Shown here piece after piece: positions 1 to 12,897 of a DNA stretch of 64,000 nt. The stretch lies in contig RSEE01000090.1 in NCBI GenBank assembly GCA_003971905.1, positions 186,001 through 250,000 on the forward strand, in the 5' to 3' direction. The notes below the pieces were generated by a model. The model ran no database searches and was not told where the DNA came from. It saw only the letters and a program-made list of their open reading frames with translations. This DNA is from Moniliella sp. 'wahieum' (taxonomy: Eukaryota > Basidiomycota > Moniliellomycetes > Moniliellales > Moniliellaceae). A program made the position numbers and the translations under genes. Numbering within the stretch: position 1 is the first letter of the stretch; each line of letters begins with the position of its first letter.

Positions 1-59
1 CCCATGCAGCGCAGCCGATGCGCACGGCCGTTTTTATGCTTGCGTGCAATCTGAGCACC

Positions 60-158
60 TGGGGATCTGTGGGGATCTGGGGAACTAATAGGGATCTGGG
101 GATCTGGGGAACGAGGGATTTGAGGAACTAGGCAACTAGGGAACGGGGGATCTTGGCA
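60..158. repeat. Degenerate GGGATCTGGGGAAC tandem tract
   Basis: Imperfect iterations of GGGATCTGGGGAAC and GGAACTAGGCAACT run in direct orientation. This looks like a decayed simple repeat of unit about 8-16 bases. Confidence 0.7.
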
Positions 159-750
159 TCGAGGCCTCGGAGATCTGAGATCCGGGGTCCTGTATCCTGT
201 ACGTGATCCTGTGTTCGATGATCCTGTAGCATGTGATCCTACCATCATGCATCATGCCAGCACAGGAAGCGCGTCCTATGTAAGACGTGGGGAGCATCGA
301 TTCGCTGAGGGTCAGATGGCCGCAACACTGCGGGGGATAGGGGAGTGGTCTTATGATCTCAACGAGCTCAACGTTTGGATTGAACGGTGAACGTCGAACG
401 TTGACTGGTTGACCCTTCCACAGCTCCAACATCAACGCTAAACATATAAACTCCCTTCAAGTGCGCCACATAGCAGGCCACCCAGCCTGCTCCTGCTGGG
501 GGGAGGTTAACGCGTTAAGGACGGAAGGGACCGTTACTTGGATGGCCACACGCACATGTGACATGTCGCAAATGCATGGCTATATCGTATAGGATACGCG
601 ATGGCATGCTTAATTTCAAGCTGAGATCCCCTCCCCCCAGCTCCCCCCCCAGCTCTATACCGGCGCCAACACTCTCGCTTGCGCCACTCTCTCATCCGCC
701 ATCAGCCATCGTGCATCGTCTTTCTTCGCTTGCAACGATCATTCCATCAT

Positions 751-786
751 ATTCACATTCACATTCACATTCACATTCACATTCGA
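751..786. repeat. (ATTCAC)n microsatellite
   Basis: About five to six direct copies of ATTCAC are visible. They make spurious His-Ser-repeat frames. Confidence 0.9.
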
Positions 787-1728
787 TCTTCAAGCTTCAT
801 TAATCGTTTATCGATTATCATAGCTTCATCATGCATGGGAACGACAAAAGACAATGGAACGCGAAGAGTAGCGCGGGTGGAGAAGTGGAGGTACCGCGTA
901 CGTGTTTCATCATTGTAGGTATAGGACCCCCAGAGGGCCAAGCCTTTGCTCTCCCCTCCCCCCCACCGCGGGCGCAAGGCAACACCAGTGGCGCTGGACT
1001 GCGAGATGGGCCAGGGTCCCATCCCCTTTTTTGCCACTCGCTTTACTTCACGTACGGTGTGGAGACGAGAGGTGTGCAGTCGTATTCATCAATCATCAAT
1101 ACTCAATACTCAATACTCAGTACTCAGGAGCCATCCCATGTATCCCAGGCATCACGAGCCCGGTCAACGTTCAACGGAGGGGAGGGCCTAAGGAAGCCCA
1201 ACCACCCCCGTCCGTGGAAGACCACCGCAGGCCAGGCCAACGCCACAGCCATCATCGATCTCGTAACGTGAGCGCGTGAGCGTCCAAGGAGGACATAATT
1301 GTATTGCTCTAACATACGCGTCAGTGACGGCGGGTGGCGAGGGCGTCAACACGAACAGCTGATGGATGGGCCAAGACGATGGGGTACGAGTTGCGAGTGC
1401 GAGGGGGCGTGGGCGACGGGAGAGGGGAAGCTGGAGGTAATGCGGTTCATAGTCATCGCCTTGGTTGCTCAGGGATAAAGGGAACTGTAGTAACTCTTCA
1501 TCAAATGCGAGGAGCCGAGGGGAACGGTACGGAGAGAGAGACGAGGAGAGGGGGCGATGCAGCGCGGGGGGGAATCAAGGGACTGGAGCTGGCGCTTGTT
1601 TTGTTTGGGCGCGTCCGGTAAAAAAAAGGAGAAGGAAGATCGAAGCCATCGGCTCGAGCTCGATCGACACGACACCACACGGCACAGCGTATCGACACAG
1701 CGTATCGACACAGTGTATCGACAGAGCA

Positions 1729-4658
1729 TCACGTCGAAGACGGCGGTGAAGGCAGCCAGAGCCCATTGGGAGCGGGGGCCCAAGCACCATGATTGGCAGT
1801 ACCGAGGATGGTGATGTTCTTGAACCACAAGGCGGCTGCGCCAAAGCCCAAATCGTAATGCCCTTGTCGCGTTTCGCCCTCGATCAAATTGGGTTTCCAG
1901 TGGAGCGTCTTGATGGCCCCGGCGAACGATTCCCCCGCATGCTCGGGACCGATGCTAATGATAAAGTAACTGATTGCCGTCGCGGTCGTCAAGGCGGCCG
2001 AGGTGAGGTAGTTGAAACTGCAAGTAAGAGAGTAGTAAGGAGAGAAAGAGGGGGGGGGACAGAAATCGTGCGTTAGTACCACAATAAAAATCAAGGGGAG
2101 GTCAATCAGCTTTGTGTAGGTCAAAGATACCCCACGGAAGTGGAGAGAAAGAGAAGGAGAGAGAGAGAAAACGTACCTCATCCACCAGTTCTGGTACTTC
2201 GCGCCGCAAGGAAAACTGAAAGATGGCGCCAGTGAGGAACCAGCTGGTAAAGTTGATTGGCAGCCAACCGGGTAAATTCTGGGCAGCATTGAAGAGCAAG
2301 GGCCAATTGACCAAGTCCCATCGGAATCCCGCCACGGAAAGGCGGCGAAGGGGGAGGAGACGGTGAGCGAGATAGCCCGGGATGGGCACCAGAAATCCAA
2401 TTAGAAAGAACCAGTTGATCCAGCCATACTCGGCGTCCTTGGCCAGGCCAAAGACGCGGTGCGAGCCTACCAGCCCCCACACCACGGCTTTTTGGAACGT
2501 GGCTTGCCAATTGTACCCGAGCTGGGTGCCAAACAGCGGTGGCATGGCCGCCTGCACAAACGACGTGGTGATTTCCACCAGGACCACGGCAGTAAAAACG
2601 AGCGTGGGCGGTAACTTGAAGTACAGTCCCAGCTTGAACTGGGAGAGCATGACCAACGCTTGGTCCAAGGCGGTGATGGTGAACAGGCGGAACAAGAGCC
2701 AAGGAAGCGCTTTGCCCGGCAACACGTACCCGGCCAGCAGTTGGAAAAAATCAATTGGCTCACACGTCAGAGCCGACAGGGCCACCAACGTGCCCATCGG
2801 CAACACATATACTGCCGGCAACAGTATGGCCAGTAGCAACGCCCAAACGGGGAAACCAGTATCGTATCCTCGTACCGCTCCCAAACCCAAGCCCAGCGAC
2901 ACGAGAAACGTGGCTATCCACCAATAGTAGGGGATTTGGGGATAGCGCATGCTGCTCTGGGCATGCACATCCGCTTCTTGTTCTTTTGGCGTGCGCAAGT
3001 CGTGCAGGATCTGCCACGCGTCAAATAAGACAAAGTGCACCACCGCCGCCACAGCCAAGCCATCCCACACCCGTAACTGACCGCCAAAGATGGGGTAAAG
3101 TAGGGCTTGCTGTAATTCTCGTATACGGTTTCGTTCAACTTGATCGGTTCTCCCGGCTGCAGCACGGGGGCAATCAACATCTCGTTGTAGTACTGGGCAA
3201 ACCGGTCCATGGGGGAACCCACGACCCATGGCATGTACCATCCGTTTTGGGCTCCCGTGGTGTACAGGATGCCGCCAAGAAGGCAAATGAACAGCAGGTA
3301 GCCTGCAATCGTGTTCACTTGTGCCCAAAACGGCACGACGAGGGGGCTGGGAAGGAGAGCATGCATCAGTATTCCAAGCCAGACATGCATAGGGGATGTG
3401 GGACCGACGAAAGGGGGACAGGAAACGGAGAACATGACTGTGTTGGGATAGATACATACGCACCTCGACATGGCGGCCGTAATGGTAGACCAGTCAAACG
3501 AGAGAAAATGGAGGGCCATGCCTCCCGAGCCGCCAAAGAGAATTGACGGCAAAGTTGTCTTTGGCGCACCAGGCGATCCAGCTAAACTGAGCCAAGCAGG
3601 TCATAAAGTACCCCGGCACCCACGCCCACACCAAGGCAAACCCGAACACACCCCAAAATACCGCGCGGCGACTCCAGTGGGTCTCATTGGTACGATGCAA
3701 AGCGCCGAGCAGCGCCGTGGTCTCAAGGATCCGAGGCCAGATCATTCGGCCTGGAAGGACCAAGGCTCGGTACCCGAGACCTACCATGCTCAGTCCCATC
3801 AGGGTGGAAGAGAGGATGAGGAGCAAGCGGTACCCGTAGGGCGCCGGGACGCCCACCACCCCCTTTTGATGGATCCACATGAGCTCCACGGGCCAAGCCG
3901 GTCCAGGGCCGAGGAGGGCCATGATACAAATCAGAGCGTGTTCCTTGATATTAAACGGGCCTGGATTGACAAACCAAGCGAGGGCCAATGAGCTGGGTAG
4001 GGCACGGCGGCCATAAGTAACCCAATGGGCCAGCATAGGATTTGCGCAATGACCGCCGAGGTGACCAAGCGTGTGTTCCACCCCCAGTTGAAAAAGGAGC
4101 AAAACAGAATCGCAAATCCATTGGCCGAGACCAGGCCAAGCACCCAAACACGCGTATTGACCGGCATGGTAATGTCGTCCCCGGACGGCACACTGGCTCG
4201 CACCGAGGCAGGGACGCGAAACACAGCGGGTGGTTCCTCGGCCTCTTCGGAACCTTCCTCCTCGCCGCTTGCGTCCAGGCCGTACGGGGTGTTGGTAGGG
4301 GACTGGGGGCGATGGTCCACAAAGGAGATCGCGTCGTCTTGGTCGTGTCTTGGGCCGTCGAGGGAGCGAAGGTGGGATGGGAAGGCGAGGGATGGCTGTC
4401 CAAGCCTTTGACCGTCATCAGCTCGTACTTTTCAGGCAGGCCAAGAGGGGGGGGCTGCCAAGCAGAAAGCCAGTGTTCTCATCGTCGGCCTCCTCGGAGC
4501 TGGCAGAGGGCGCATAGAGGGTGGGGAGGTTGGCTTGAAAGGAGGGGATGCGATAGGCGGAAGGGGTGGGCTGGTGCTGGTTCCGGTGCTGATGGTTTTT
4601 GTGGTTGAGAGGGAGGCGGCGGGGGTGGAGGTGCTGCTGCTAGCGAAGGAGTGTGCAT
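1729..4658 (-). CDS. OPT family oligopeptide transporter
   Basis: Polytopic proton-coupled oligopeptide transporter, expected in the plasma membrane. Read right to left, an acidic disordered N-terminus leads to DDITMPVNTRVWVLGL (about 4160), then the OPT signature NPGPFNIKEHALICIMA (about 3940), the SGGMALHFLSFDW segment, PYYWW, the LGLYFKLPP motif and a C-terminal NYLTSAAL helix. These are in family order, so identity is firm. Two introns are clear: 3347-3463 (donor GTGCGT) and 2018-2176 (donor GTACGT); the second joins WWM to FNYLTSAAL. The reading frame changes near 4000, 3540, 3070 and 2203 by one or two bases with conserved sequence on both sides, for example within VPLPSSLALAW. Start is uncertain: ATG at 4658 is the best candidate because conserved-looking text (SAYRIPSFQANL) extends upstream of the membrane core. 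It lies in tandem with the next gene on the same strand. Confidence 0.9.
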
Positions 4659-5332
4659 CCGGTGCTCGTTGGCTGGGATCTGGTGGATGGCGGGGACGGC
4701 AGGCGGAGGGAGGGGGTCGGTGGCGTTGGTGTCGGGCGGGGCAGCGGCAATGAGCTGGTCCAAGGCGGACTGGGGGTGGTGGAGGTCGAGGAGCGGGGGC
4801 AGCACAGCAGGGGCGAGGGGGTGGGGGGGGGTGCATGGTGGTGGGCGCGGGCGGGGCGGAGCGGGAGGCGCAGGGGGCGCACGCGGGTGCTGGCGACGCG
4901 GCAGGAGGGATGGGCGGCGATGCAGATGGTGTGGGCGGAGCGGATGCGGGAGGCATTGAGGCGTGCTGGGCGGCGTCGCGGGTGGGCATGCTCATAACAA
5001 GCGCGTGCGCACTGAGTCTGAGTACTGACTGGCGGGTGCGTCGCTGCCCCGCCGACGGCTGGTGTGGTGGCTGCGTGTACGAGTGCGCCCCCTGCCTCGC
5101 CTGCGCCGCCTGCAAGCTGCACCCCACATCGCCCGCAGCTATCACACACTGCAGTGCGCTCGGAGTTCCGACCCACACTGCGCTGGCGCCGCGCCCCTGA
5201 CACCCGAACGCCTCCCTAGCCTCACTGCGAACGCGTGAACGCGCGAACCACCCCCGCGGCTTGCTGTCCCCACGTGACCTACCTGCTGCGGCAGCTGCCC
5301 ACCACGATGTGCTCGCTTGCGTACTATGGCGC

Positions 5333-6932
5333 CTACAGCGGATACTGCCTCCGATCCGCCTCCTTGTCCACCACCACGCCCGCGGCGCGCTGCTGGCCAG
5401 CGACACGCTCCAGATACAGCGCCAGCTGGTCCCGGAACTTGCTCCCGCCCTTGTACCTGCCATCCACACATCCACACCCCATACCGCGTCAGCATCCTCT
5501 CTCCCTGCACACACCTTCCTCTCCTCCTCACACTTCTCCTCCTCCTCTGCCATCCGACGCACTTGAACGTATCTTCCGGCCATGAGCGCAAGGCCGACGC
5601 CAGCCGTGCCGGCACCCCCGCCTCCTGCGCCATCGTCACCACCGGCACCACATACGTCCGCACCGTAAACACAATCGCCCCCGAGCGCGGCAGACGACGC
5701 AGCGTCTGTCGCTCGGTTCGCATCTGCACGTGCTCGACAAACTGCTGCTGCTCCGCCTCCGAGGCACGACAGAACGCGCTCAGATCAGTCAGCGCGATCG
5801 GATCAAAGTGTGCGTCGTTAGCCGAGGCATTCGTGTCGGTTGATGCGTCCTTCTCCTTCTCCGCCGCCGCCGTTTCCCCCCGCGTCTCATGCTCCCACTC
5901 GTGTTCCGGTCCAAACCCCGTCGTTGCCCACGCTGTCTCGGCCACATCCACTTCGTCAGGGTGGTAGGGCAGGTGGGCCAGCCCATGAGGCTCGACATTA
6001 GGCTGGTTGCGTACCACCTGAAACCCATAGTTGGACCGGGCCACCAAGCTGTCCGGAGGCATGCGGGCAACAACTTGTCCATCCCCGTCTTGAGCTTGGT
6101 CTCGTACTGCGGCACATGGCCCGAAGTATGGATCTGCCGCAAGGTCATTCCAATCTTATCCTTCAACCGCCACGTGCCTGCTGTACAGGTCACCCCGCCC
6201 ACTAACACATATTCCCCCCCGCGCTCCTCATCCGCACGCAGTACCAGCACATCGTCCGGCACCACGCTGCCGACCATGTCGAGGCACTCTTCCGCCGTGC
6301 CAAGCGGGTAGGACGCCTTGATTTGCCCTGCTCGGACCGCGCTCGCATCGGCCTGCACCGCGGCCACATACGCCTCTTGCAGGACCAAGCGCGCAGGGGT
6401 CCTGCCCTGCGCCGGTTGCAAGGCAAATAGGTGCGGGTACTTGTGCACCAGGTAGGCCGCCACTTCCTCGGCCAGTTCCTGGGCGGCCAGCTCGTTGTCA
6501 CCGTCCTTGGAGCGCAGCAGCCGGACCGAGTCGGCGCCCGAACGGGCCATGCGCCACCGCCGAAGGGTAAAGTACCGGACAAAATCTGTATCGAGCACGA
6601 TCCAGTCTTGGAACCCGATCTGGTTCAGCGCCATGGTCACATGGTACGTGCCCCATTTGCTTTTGCGGGGGTTTTGGACATGCGTCAGCCTTACGTGGCG
6701 GGTGCTGTCGAGGCAGGGCAGGAGGAGGAGGGGGGGGGACGTACAAGGGCCGGTACTTGATGGGAGCAGGAAGCGAGCCTTGGATCGGTTGCACCTGGCC
6801 TGACCACACGTACTTTCCTGATGACCCGCTTTTCCCCCGTCGAGCAACGGAAGCGAGCAACAAGACAAACAGAACCAAGGCGGCCCCGGCCACAGCGCAA
6901 ACGTCGAGGGAGTAGGGAAGAAATGGCTGCAT
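5333..6932 (-). CDS. HODM_asu-like (DUF3445) haem oxidase-like protein
   Basis: Resembles the DUF3445 family, which includes the alpha subunit of haem-dependent oxidative N-demethylase. The N-terminus has a hydrophobic segment (VAGAALVLFVLLLASVA) after a short Pro/Tyr stretch, so it is probably membrane anchored. The catalytic-type domain follows: KWGTYHVTMAL, FALQPAQGRTPARL, then LRRLPRSGAIVFTVRTY near the end, the most diagnostic family motif. Start ATG 6932 precedes the anchor directly. Introns are 6705-6744 (40 bases, GTACGT donor, joins RP to FTRHV) and 5457-5562 (joins DTFK to YKGGSKFRDQL); stop is at 5333-5335. One frame change lies near 6070, where KVVARMPPDSL would need one extra G. 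The true substrate is unknown; fungal homologues are largely uncharacterised. Confidence 0.82.
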
Positions 6933-7309
6933 GGGGCTGTGGTGGTGGCGGGAGGAGCGTGTGGGCCGGCGTGTTTGGCAAGGCAAGCACAGAAGCGGAA
7001 ATGGCAAGAGTGCTGGAATCGGCTTGAAGGATCCAGGCTGAAATAATAAGGCTTGGCTTATCTTACCGTCGTATTTGCGTATGGGCGTGGAATACGAGGG
7101 GTGGGTTGTGCTCTGTTGCGCTGTGCCCGAGAGGCCTGAGGCCCAGGCGTGAAGATGAGTAACTGAGTGTGCTCAACTGAGTACTCACTGAGTACAGAGT
7201 GGGCCGTGTACGATTTTTAAATGCAACTGGCGCTTCAGCGCTCCGCGCTACAGGCGGGTGGGTTGCACGGCCGATAATAAACCCGCAGAATCACTTATCA
7301 ATGGTAAGC

Positions 7310-7470
7310 TGGCCAGCTAGTCACTAGCTCACTAGTTACAAGTTACTAGTTACTAGTCACTGGTCACCGCTAGTCACCGGTCACCAAGCCGCAAAGGGTT
7401 ACGTACGTTACGTTGAACGTTAAACATTAAACGTCAAGCTAAGCGCCAAGCGCCAAGCGCCAAGCTGCTC
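7310..7470. repeat. ACTAGTCACTAGT / AACGTT / GCCAAGC simple tracts
   Basis: Three consecutive low-complexity tracts: CACTAGTTAC-type words, then ACGTTACGTTGAACGTTAAAC, then GCGCCAA repeated three times. All are short and largely self-complementary. Confidence 0.75.
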
Positions 7471-8826
7471 CTTCTCCCAACTTACACGCTCTGTCTGTCG
7501 CTCGTCCACGTACCAAAGCCGTGCGCCGCGCCCCCATCTATCCCTCCCTCCCTCCCGCCATCATCGACGTCCTGCCTCCTCCTGCGAGCCCTTGCATCCG
7601 CCATGGTGCGTGGACAGCCCCCGCCTTAGATAGGATAGGTCCACGTACACCCCCGCTCCCCCCCACTGTCCCACTGCACGTTCCCTGCAATGAGATCTGA
7701 GAGTCGCGATCAGGCAACCTTCTCTCGGTGGTAATTGGAGGGCAAGTACGCATGTCACGGGGAGGGGAGGGGACTGGGGTCTGACGTGCAATGCGGGCGA
7801 GAAGGTGGCTTTCCATTGGGGCGTCTGTGTGGAGGAGAGAGGGGGTTGGGAATGGGAATCCAACTGATGGGAGCTACTGACGCCTTCGATCCCCTCATCC
7901 CCTCGACGACGCGTGAGAGATCGTCTGGTATCTGCCCGCACCCCAAGGGGAGAGAAGTGGGACGCCGTGGTGCCGTGGTGCTTGGGTGCCAGAGTCAAAG
8001 CGACAGATAGCCTTGATGCATAATAGTTGGACCTCCTGTACAAGTCCTCCGATTCTCCGATTCGACCTCTAGGCGCTTGCGCTGCCCACTGCACCCTATG
8101 GCACAATGTGGAGTTGGGAGTAAAGCACGAGTAAGTTGATGCACGTAAGATTCGATGCCAACCTAAGCCCGGCGCGGCCCCCTGTCCTTCCAAGAGGCGG
8201 GAAAGCTGTGAAAGGAGAGAGCATGGCGCATACGGAGAGAACAGATACCGATGCCGATGCCGATGCAGCTGCAGCTGCAGTGTGTATTAGGGTCCAAGGA
8301 TGCAGTCCTTGCTCGATTCAAAATCCAAGGTAGGATGGTGAGGGATGGATCCCACCTCATCGTTCCCCGCCACCGCATCAGGATCGTGCTTGGCCCCCCA
8401 TCATAGTGTGTTGTTGCGAAGCAAGACAAAAGAAAAAGGGACGCTGGAAGCCCAAACACACACATATACATTTTGAGGGTAGCTATACTACCTATTGCCT
8501 CCCTGATGTTGCTGGCGAGAAAGAGAATCAGGAATGTATGGGCCGGGTACACCGCATGCCCACTGCATTGGAAGATATCGCTGCTGCTGTGGTGTGGGTT
8601 ACTAATTGCAGATGCACCCTCTCATCCGGCCGAGCTGTAGAAGCATAATAGAGACTCAAGAGGGCAGGACAATTGTCGTGTTGTAGCCCTGGTTAAGCTG
8701 ATTTGTACGGTGACAGCAGGCAGGCACACTATGAGGCAGCGGGCGCAGGTCACCAGTCAGGGGAGGACAGTAGTTGGAATGGGGAGGTGTACTGTGGGGA
8801 GGTGTGCTGTGGTGGGGAGGAAGCAT

Positions 8827-8857
8827 GCCCCATGTCCCATGTCCCATGTCCCATGTC
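8827..8857. repeat. (CCCATGT)n microsatellite
   Basis: Four direct copies of a seven-base unit lie inside the gene-free interval. Confidence 0.85.
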
Positions 8858-9199
8858 ATCCGAAGACAAGAGACATCTTCTCACATAAACACTTTCTGGA
8901 TTACTCTAATTGCGTACTACAAAATACAAGCAGGTCTCAAATTCTGCACTGTATTCAATTGACCCCACAACGTTGGGAAGACAAGACATGGTCCAATCCA
9001 TACTTATGTCCCGGCCATCCGAACATGTTACACTCTGGTTGTTGGGGCGTACAACCGGTACCCGGTACCCGTCGCGATCGTTGTCCCTCCTCTGGCGGGT
9101 GTCCTAAAGAAGACTGGGATCTGAGATCTGAGAGCGGGCAAATAGGTATTAGTAGTATTGGCATCCCAACCCGCCGGGAGTGAGCGGCGCTAAGCGCTC

Positions 9200-9455
9200 C
9201 CTCCAGCCTCAGAGTGCGGTGCCTCAGCCTGAGGCCCAGGGCTGAGCTATGGAGCAAGACATATGCATACCAGTGTGGCAGAGTTGATCGAAAAGATGAT
9301 GACGCGGAGATATGACGATGCACAATAGCGTTCCTTTTAATTATGCCTCTACTGTATTCATTTGGCGGCCCCGGACGGGATTACAGTTACGGTCTGGCCC
9401 TACTATAGTGAGGCCTGAGGCACTATACTGAGCCTCAGTGCTGAGCCTCAGCGTC
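9200..9455. repeat. CCTCAG / CTGAGG inverted-word tract
   Basis: GCCTCAG and its complement CTGAGGC recur at about 9205-9245 and again at 9410-9450, and also near 7128-7142. Neighbouring opposite-strand words could form small hairpins. Confidence 0.6.
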
Positions 9456-10966
9456 GTAGACCCAGAAGACTTGCGGCGCTCGCGCCGGCGTTTTTCTTCC
9501 CACTGTCTTCGTCGCGCTCGGTCCCCAGGCAAAACAGTGGATTGGACCTGGGCGCCACCACCCCACCACCCCCCCACCTCCGTGGTGTGTGGGTGAGTGT
9601 GTTGGGGAGGGTGGGGGTGGGGATGAGAAGGAAAAAAAAACCCGTCGTGCAATGTTCCCATCGTCGCAAAAACTCACCCGGACAGTGGCAGGCTCGGATG
9701 TGGGAAGGACCAGGCTCTCTCGTCGCGGTGGGGGGGCGGAGTGGGGAGTGGGGGGTTGGTCAAGGTAACAGATGAGACCTCTGTTTACATTTTGTGTACG
9801 TCCGTATGGGCCGGCGGGCGGAGGCGGGAATTTTAATGATGGGGCGAGCGTGGGCGTGGGTGGGGGGGGTTGATTTGCTGGGGATGGGGATGGGCACGAG
9901 AGAAATGGTCCCTGAGAAGAAAGGGCGAAGGGAAAGAAAAGAAGGCTGGTGGAGCTATGTTGAGCAGGCCAGCACACCGCAGAGAGGCAGAAGCATGAAC
10001 GACAATTGGTCAGCGTATCTTTTTTTGGGTGTGACATGTGACATGCGGCATGTGAGATCTCAGATAATCGATAGGACATGGTGGGAGGGGCAACGTATAA
10101 GGCATCTGACCAGTGTCCCATGCAACCTGTCAGACATCAGAAGCGTGAAGCTTGAACGAGGATGGGGTATGTATACGATCGATGATTAATGATGATGGGG
10201 AACTGGGAAGTACATGGACCGACTCCGGCTGGCCCGCCGCCACGGCCGCGGACATAGGGCTGGGTTGGCCGGTCAGGCGAGCTGGGCGTTCGGGGCACAA
10301 GTGACGCGAGGAATGAATTGAGGCGTGGCGAGGCCGGAGGCGCTGGGGGCCTACGGCCGGTGCGTCCGCCCAGTCCGCCGTGTTGGTGCGAGGCGAGAGG
10401 GGCGAAAGGAGGCGAGGGTGCCGCGGTGCAGTGCGCGGCAAAATGCATCCCCCACCAGGCCTGGCCAGTCGGCCAGTCTGCACGGACCACCGTGCATTTG
10501 ATTTGGCCTGCCACCGCCTCAGCCACCGCACACCATCGCGCTGGCCGGCCGGGGCGAATTGGATCCCGGGCGGCGTGCTACTTGCTACTTACTTACTACA
10601 CGGATCCACACTACGCGCTCTCTCTCTCTCTGCTGGGTCTCCCATGTGCAATCCAGCACGCATGTCTCGCACTCTTTTTTGCACTCGCCCCCTCCCTCCT
10701 CGCCTCGCCTCGCCTCGCCCCCACGCCCCACTTTAAAACCCCACCATTTGCGCCGACTTGCCTTGGGCCCAGTCTCCTCCCACGCTGCCCCTCTCCTCCC
10801 CAAGTCCTACGCTTAGGCCTACCCGCCTACCCCCCAACCGGCCGCGCTCTACGCTCTCTTTTTCGCCTGCGCCCACCACCGCCACCCCGACCTCTGTCTC
10901 TGTCCTCGACTCCCTCTTCTATACCGCCTGGCCCACCTGCCCCGCCCCGCTCCCGCCGCCCACACC

Positions 10967-12105
10967 ATGTCCTCCGCACCTGCCTCGGGCACCAAGAGTC
11001 TCCCCGCCGGGCCCGCCGTATCCCTTTTGGCTAGGCGGCATCGCAGCGACCTGTGCCGTCGTCTTTACCCACCCGCTCGATGCGATCAAGAACCGGATGC
11101 AAACGCAGACGGGCGTGCGCAAGTCCATGGCCTCGGTCTTGGTCACGACAGCGCGGCAAGATGGCCTGGCTGGGATTTACCAAGGCTTGTCGGCGTCCGT
11201 GTTGAGGCAAATGACTTACTCGCTTGCCCGCTTTGCCGCCTACGATCATTTCAAGAACTCGCTCGCCCGCCAGTCGCCCGACGGATCCATCTCCAATACC
11301 GCCCTCGCCGTCTCGGCCATGGGCGCCGGTGTGATTGGGGGCATTGCAGGCAACCCAGCTGGTACGTATTATACTTTGGTTGGTTCCAATTGGATTCGGT
11401 TGAATTGGGTCGGGTGGCGTTGCGGGCAAGGGCGGTATGGTACTTTGGTACTTTGCTGCTTTGCTACGTTGGTGCACCTGGTGGACTTGTGCACTGTTTT
11501 GTTGTATTCGGAATGGACGAGCTGACTGACGCTGATGCGGTGTGTGTGCGGGGGGGGGCAGACATTATGCTGGTGCGCATGACGTCGGATTTGAACAAAC
11601 CGCTGGACAAGCGGTACAACTACCATGATTCCGTTACGGGGGTGGTGCGCATGGCGCGGGAAGAAGGGGTGGGCTCGCTGTTCCGTGGCTTGGCGCCCAA
11701 CCTAGTTCGAGCAGTCCTGATGAATGCGACGCAGCTCGCCACGTACGATATGTTCAAAGCGAGCCTGGTCAGCACGGGCTACTTTACCGAAGGCACCGTC
11801 CTCCACTTTACCGCCTCCTTTATGGCCGGTACCGTGGCCACGACGGTGACCAGTCCCGCCGACGTGGTCAAGGCCACACTGATGAACGCGCCCTCGGCGG
11901 CTGTGGGCTTGCAAACGCTCAAATCGCATTTCCGCAACGACGGACTCAAGTTCCTCTTCCGTGGCTACGTGCCTTCCTGGATCCGTCTCACGCCAACACC
12001 ATCCTCATCTGGATGTTCTTTGAACAATTCAAGCTCCTCGTCGACTGGACCCGCACCAAGCGCATCCAAGCGGCTACCAAGCCATCCGCCGTCGTCGTAC
12101 CCTAG
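10967..12105 (+). CDS. DIC1: Mitochondrial dicarboxylate carrier
   Basis: Mitochondrial carrier of the inner membrane, closest in pattern to yeast Dic1, which exchanges malate or succinate for phosphate. All three repeats show the carrier signature: PLDAIKNRMQ, PADIMLVRM and PADVVKATLM. The protein begins with a short Ala/Gly tail, then YPFWLGGIAATCAVVFTHP. A 200-base intron (11362-11561, donor GTACGT) splits GNPA from DIMLVRM inside the second signature, with the phase restored exactly. The stop is TAG 12103-12105, after KPSAVVVP. The frame changes twice: near 11021 (one extra C before YPFWLGG) and near 11993 (one missing C before NTILIWMFFEQF). Both points are short C runs and the flanking sequence is conserved. 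Confidence 0.92.
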
Positions 12106-12897
12106 GCGTTTCAACTCTAGTATGTTAAAACGTTAAACCACCTCTGTGTCGTGAAAAAAACCCTAAGGGAGATGTATGTATCTCTTTTCTTTCTTCTCTT
12201 TTCATGTCTTTTCTTCTCTCTCCACACCGTTCTTCCTCCTCTATGCCCCATGATTGGTTCCTTCCTTCCTTCTCCCTGTTGCTTTCATCCCGTATGATTG
12301 CGACCTGCCCGAGGGCGCTACCACGTCCAGGCAGCCGTGTTAATTGTCGGCAGTTTCTGTTTCTGTGTCTGGACGTGGTCTGCGTCCCGTGCTGTGGATA
12401 CTCGCCCTGGCCATTTTCAGCACTCTTGCACCCGTAGCCCGTCGTAATGTCGGTTGAAGTATGCGGTAGGGATGGGCTCGGACCTGGCCAAACGTACACG
12501 GCCCTGTGACATGCGAGGCCGGATGGGAGTGTAGATGTGACATGTGAGGTGGATACGAGTGCAAGTGCAAGTGTGAGTGTGAGTGTGAGTGTGAGTGTGA
12601 GTGTGAGTGCGGGTCGCGCGGTCGCGTCCGACCGCGCTCGATGGGAGAAGTGGGACAGGATCAGTACAAGTCCATAAGATTAGGCCAGGGTGCGAGCAAA
12701 AAAGGGAAGCATGAGTGCTACTACGGTCTAAGGCGGCCAAGAGGTCCGGGGTGGGAAGGGGACCGGGTGCGCATCGAGACGGTCCCAGGCTTCGGTCCGA
12801 CTGGGCACAGGCCGGGGTGCAAGGTGAGGCATAAGGCACGGGGGGGGTGCGGATGGGGTACGTAAGGACACTTGGTACTTGGTACTTGGTACTTATC
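12106..12897. other. Intergenic region with pyrimidine-rich 3' flank
   Basis: The stretch lies between convergent genes, DIC1 (+) and the cyclotransferase (-), and probably holds both 3' untranslated regions. No coding signal was recognised. Confidence 0.6.
12571..12609. repeat. (GTGTGA)n microsatellite
   Basis: About six direct copies of GTGTGA between two converging genes. Confidence 0.9.

Larger units (their letters stand above)
1..1728. other. Gene-free left flank
   Basis: No conserved coding signal was recognised on either strand. The stretch holds a degenerate GGGATCTGGGGAAC tract, AACGTT-type inverted words near 370-410, a short ATTCAC array and an ACTCAATACTCAG tract near 1088-1125. 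The short open frames here have compositions expected of non-coding GC-rich DNA. Confidence 0.6.
6933..10966. other. 4-kb gene-free interval
   Basis: No conserved protein was recognised. It holds several short self-complementary simple tracts (listed separately), C- and G-homopolymers around 9560-9760 and a pyrimidine-rich leader before DIC1. A TTTAAAA near 10731 could serve the downstream gene but is not well supported. Confidence 0.55.

Noticed and set aside
7310-8860. CRISPR-like array of short repeats
   Set aside because: Units are contiguous or degenerate simple repeats without unique spacers, in a eukaryotic genome.
9435-10121. 228-codon minus-strand open frame
   Set aside because: Dominated by Pro/Ser/His from C-homopolymers and CCCAC tracts; no recognisable family and no credible start context.
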